Assembly (NCBI GenBank): GCA_017634595.1
Contig: JAGBNC010000011.1
Coordinates: 51,391 to 115,390 of the forward strand
DNA length: 64,000 bases
From: Bacteroidales bacterium
GTDB lineage: Bacteria; Bacteroidota; Bacteroidia; Bacteroidales; UBA932
Direction of reading: 5' to 3'
Below are positions 62,141 to 64,000 of the stretch, piece after piece (the stretch's first letter is position 1; the number at the start of each line of letters is the position of its first letter). Made by a program: the position numbers and the translations under genes. Below the pieces are notes generated by a model. It searched no databases and was not told where the DNA came from. It saw nothing but the letters and a program-made list of their open reading frames with translations.

Positions 62141-62146
62141 ATAATT

Positions 62147-62989
62147 ATGAAGAAAAAACCTATAGTTGCACTTATTTATGACTTCGACGGGACCCTTTCG
62201 CCGGGTAATATGCAGGAATTCGGTTTTATCCAGGCTGTAGGTTCCACGCCAGAAGAGTTTTGGCGCATGAGCGACTGCATCGCGATCGGCCAGGATGCGT
62301 CTAATGTGTTGTCTTACATGAAGTTAATGTATGACGAGGCACATAAACAGGGGATTCCTCTCCGCCGCGAAGAGCTGCGCCGTTTCGGGGCTCATATAGA
62401 GTTGTTCGACGGCGTGAAGCAATGGTTCTCACTTGTCAATGAATACGGCCGCTCGCGCGGAGTAAAGGTTGAGCATTACATCAATTCAAGCGGGCTCAAA
62501 GAGATAATCGAAGGAAGCCCTGTAGCATCTGAGTTCAAGCACATTTTTGCCGGCTCCTTTATATATGATGCAAAGGGAGAGGCGGAGTGGCCCGGAATAG
62601 CAGTGGATTATACTGCCAAAACACAGTTCCTTTTCAAGATATCGAAGGGCATTTTCAGCTCCAGGGACAACAAGCGTGTCAATGCGTCCATCGCCGACGA
62701 CAAAAAACGCATCCCTTTCTCTCACATGATCTATTTCGGTGATGGTGAGACAGATGTGCCTTGTATGAAGATAGTGGGGATGTTTGGAGGCAATTCTATT
62801 GCTGTTTACAACCCGGCATCCGAAAAGAAACGCGCTTCGGCGCTTAAGCTGAAGCGGCAGGGGAGAGTGGCATTTGCTACGCCTGCTGTCTATACTCGGG
62901 AGTCCCGCACGTTCCAAGTGGTGTGCGCGATAATTGACAAGATCAAGGCCGACGATGAACTTGCCCGCCTTGCGCGCTTATCGGATTAG
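62147..62989 (+). CDS. Haloacid dehalogenase-type phosphatase
   Basis: 280 residues from ATG 62147 ([20 protein letters not shown]); an in-frame ATG 36 bases upstream lies in the repeat region and is less likely. HAD motif I is YDFDGTL (nucleophile Asp and general acid Asp), motif II INSSGL, motif [14 protein letters not shown]. It is a cytoplasmic phosphatase of unknown substrate. Its 3' end overlaps folE by 12 bases, tail to tail. Confidence 0.88.
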   Translation: MKKKPIVALIYDFDGTLSPGNMQEFGFIQAVGSTPEEFWRMSDCIAIGQDASNVLSYMKLMYDEAHKQGIPLRREELRRFGAHIELFDGVKQWFSLVNEYGRSRGVKVEHYINSSGLKEIIEGSPVASEFKHIFAGSFIYDAKGEAEWPGIAVDYTAKTQFLFKISKGIFSSRDNKRVNASIADDKKRIPFSHMIYFGDGETDVPCMKIVGMFGGNSIAVYNPASEKKRASALKLKRQGRVAFATPAVYTRESRTFQVVCAIIDKIKADDELARLARLSD

Positions 62990-63565
62990 GTTGAGGAACT
63001 CATTCCTCGTGCGTGAGGAGCTCAGGAAAACGCCGCTGAATGCCGATGTGGTGGTGATGGCGTTTGATTTCTGTACTCCCCTGATCTGCATGCATGTGTG
63101 GTTGGCCTCAATGACGACTGCCACGCCAAGCGGATGCAAGGCTTCTTGAATGCAGTCGCGTATCTGCACGGTAAGTCGTTCCTGCACCTGCAGGCGGCGG
63201 GCATAAGTCTCCACCACGCGTGCAATTTTGCTCAGACCGGTGATTTTTCCGTTAGGTATGTACGCTACATGGCATTTGCCAATAAAAGGCATCATGTGAT
63301 GTTCGCAGGTGCTGTATAGTTCTATGTCTTTGACAAGTACCATCTGCTGGTACTTCTCATCGAAAATAGCTTGGCGTATGATCTCAACGCCGTCTTCATT
63401 ATATCCTTTAGTGGTGAACTGCAGTGCTTTAGCCACACGCTCCGGGGTCTTTAGGAGGCCTTCCCGTGCGCAGTCTTCGCCCAGAAGGCGCAAAATCTCT
63501 TTTACGTGGGTTGCTATTTGAGCGGTCGTTTCAGGACTGTAGATTTCTTCTTTTGTATAGCTCAT
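62978..63565 (-). CDS. folE: GTP cyclohydrolase I
   Basis: 195 residues. Zinc ligands Cys87 and His90 in [22 protein letters not shown] and Cys158 in [12 protein letters not shown]; also [23 protein letters not shown]. It turns GTP into dihydroneopterin triphosphate, the first step of folate synthesis. The -7 box at 63577-63570 ends 4 bases before the ATG, so it is predicted to be leaderless. Confidence 0.97.
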   Translation of the reverse strand: MSYTKEEIYSPETTAQIATHVKEILRLLGEDCAREGLLKTPERVAKALQFTTKGYNEDGVEIIRQAIFDEKYQQMVLVKDIELYSTCEHHMMPFIGKCHVAYIPNGKITGLSKIARVVETYARRLQVQERLTVQIRDCIQEALHPLGVAVVIEANHTCMQIRGVQKSNAITTTSAFSGVFLSSSRTRNEFLNLIR

Positions 63566-63569
63566 ATTG

Positions 63570-63577
63570 CAAAAGTA
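63570..63577 (-). promoter_or_regulatory. -7 box of folE
   Basis: TACTTTTG on the minus strand matches TAnnTTTG and lies 4 bases before the folE ATG. No good -33 is seen. Confidence 0.5.
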
Positions 63578-63587
63578 CTTAAAAATA

Positions 63588-63617
63588 TTTGGACTTAAGA
63601 ATAATTTTCTATATTTG
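63588..63617 (+). promoter_or_regulatory. Promoter of the DUF2795 gene
   Basis: TTTG (63588-63591), an 18-base spacer and TATATTTG (63610-63617) match the Bacteroidota consensus. The ATG is 26 bases after the -7 box. Confidence 0.65.
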
Positions 63618-63643
63618 CGGCCTAAATGCTAATTGTTTGAATT

Positions 63644-63865
63644 ATGTATTGGACACTTGAATTAGCCAGCAGCCTGGACGATGCTCCGTGGCCGGCAACT
63701 AAAGATGAACTTATCGACTATGCAAACCGCTCGGGCGCTCCCGAAGAGGTTATAGAGAATCTTCAAGAACTTGAAGAAGAAGGTGAGATTTACGAAAGCA
63801 TTGAAGATATCTGGCCTGACTACCCTACAAAGGAAGACTTCTTTTTTAACGAGGAAGAATATTAG
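63644..63865 (+). CDS. DUF2795 protein (73 residues)
   Basis: MYWTLELASSLDDAPWPATK and onward to WPDYPTKEDFFFNEEEY: a small, very acidic, Trp/Tyr-containing protein with a three-helix DUF2795-type core (ATKDELIDYANRSGAPEEVIENLQELEEEGEIYESIEDI). It is strongly conserved among Bacteroidales and of unknown function. Single gene with a good promoter and terminator, which suggests steady expression. Confidence 0.88.
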   Translation: MYWTLELASSLDDAPWPATKDELIDYANRSGAPEEVIENLQELEEEGEIYESIEDIWPDYPTKEDFFFNEEEY

Positions 63866-63899
63866 GGGCTTAACTGACTGAAATACAGAGAATTAACTC

Positions 63900-63940
63900 G
63901 GATGGGTGCCATTTTAGCGAATGGTGCCCATCCTCATTTT
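63900..63940 (+). terminator. Terminator after the DUF2795 gene
   Basis: Arms 63900-63913 and 63920-63933 pair over 14 bases with two G-U wobbles around a 6-base loop, then TCATTTTAT. The U-run is broken by one A. Confidence 0.7.
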
Positions 63941-63944
63941 ATCG

Positions 63945-64000
63945 CATTCTGTCGCATCCTGTCGAAACGAAAGTTAACACAATACTTAACACAAAACTTA
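63945..64000. repeat. Short direct repeats at the right edge
   Basis: Two tandem 10-base units (CATTCTGTCG, CATCCTGTCG, 63945-63964) are followed by spaced copies of TTAACACAA (63974 and 63986, with a further ACTTA at the edge). Clusters of such repeats can mark regulator or recombinase binding sites, and an integrase gene might follow, but the window ends here and no such gene is visible. Confidence 0.4.

Overview
The window is a gene-dense piece (about 90% coding, GC near 52% by eye) of a chromosome from the Bacteroidota, most likely order Bacteroidales. Evidence: SusC/SusD-type genes behind an ECF sigma/FecR pair, fimbrillin-like and BACON-type lipoproteins, DUF4876 and DUF6850 proteins, a Bacteroidota-type histone H1-like protein, a 73-residue DUF2795 protein, and repeated promoters with the Bacteroidota -7 motif TAnnTTTG. 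Genus cannot be fixed from the sequence. No tRNA, rRNA, CRISPR array, transposase or integrase was found. No gap between genes exceeds about 205 bases.

Layout. (1) 10696 down to the left edge, minus strand: seven tightly packed genes: AAA-type ATPase, a 42-residue peptide, a fimbrillin-like lipoprotein, a gingipain-fold C25 peptidase, a TonB-dependent receptor, a DUF4876 lipoprotein, and a DUF6850 outer-membrane barrel cut by the edge. The last five overlap each other by 4 to 17 bases. (2) 10878-13356: rplU, rpmA, serS, ruvC, with a structured leader before rplU. (3) 13365-13503: large inverted repeat; 13560-16496: outer-membrane barrel protein. (4) 16579-26604: ECF sigma factor, FecR anti-sigma, SusC, SusD, BACON-like lipoprotein, glycerophosphodiesterase lipoprotein, repeat-rich surface lipoprotein. 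(5) 26680-29700: organophosphate antiporter-like transporter, HPr and Enzyme I in one operon. (6) 29862-35739: two glucosamine-6-phosphate deaminase-like genes in an operon with mannitol PTS IICBA, divergent from mtlD; sulfatase and lnt follow mtlD. (7) 38932-63865: mostly housekeeping genes (rluD, rng, HU, lon, coaD, ung, hslR-like, manA, lol permease, rbfA, tyrS, tpiA, pth, rplY, htpG, acyl-CoA ligase, folE), with a secreted M6 metalloprotease and its partner lipoprotein between them.

How the parts may fit together. Region 4 looks like a nutrient-capture locus whose only obvious enzyme releases glycerol-3-phosphate, and the next operon begins with a transporter of the GlpT/UhpT type. Regions 5 and 6 give a full phosphotransfer chain (EI, HPr, mannitol EIICBA) plus MtlD and NagB, all feeding fructose-6-phosphate; this is uncommon in Bacteroidales. 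Region 1 is the best candidate for an undescribed system: a surface fimbrillin-like protein encoded in a translationally coupled operon with its own gingipain-like protease and outer-membrane proteins. A family of short palindromic repeats is also present, with one intergenic copy and two in-frame copies inside the mannitol permease linker.
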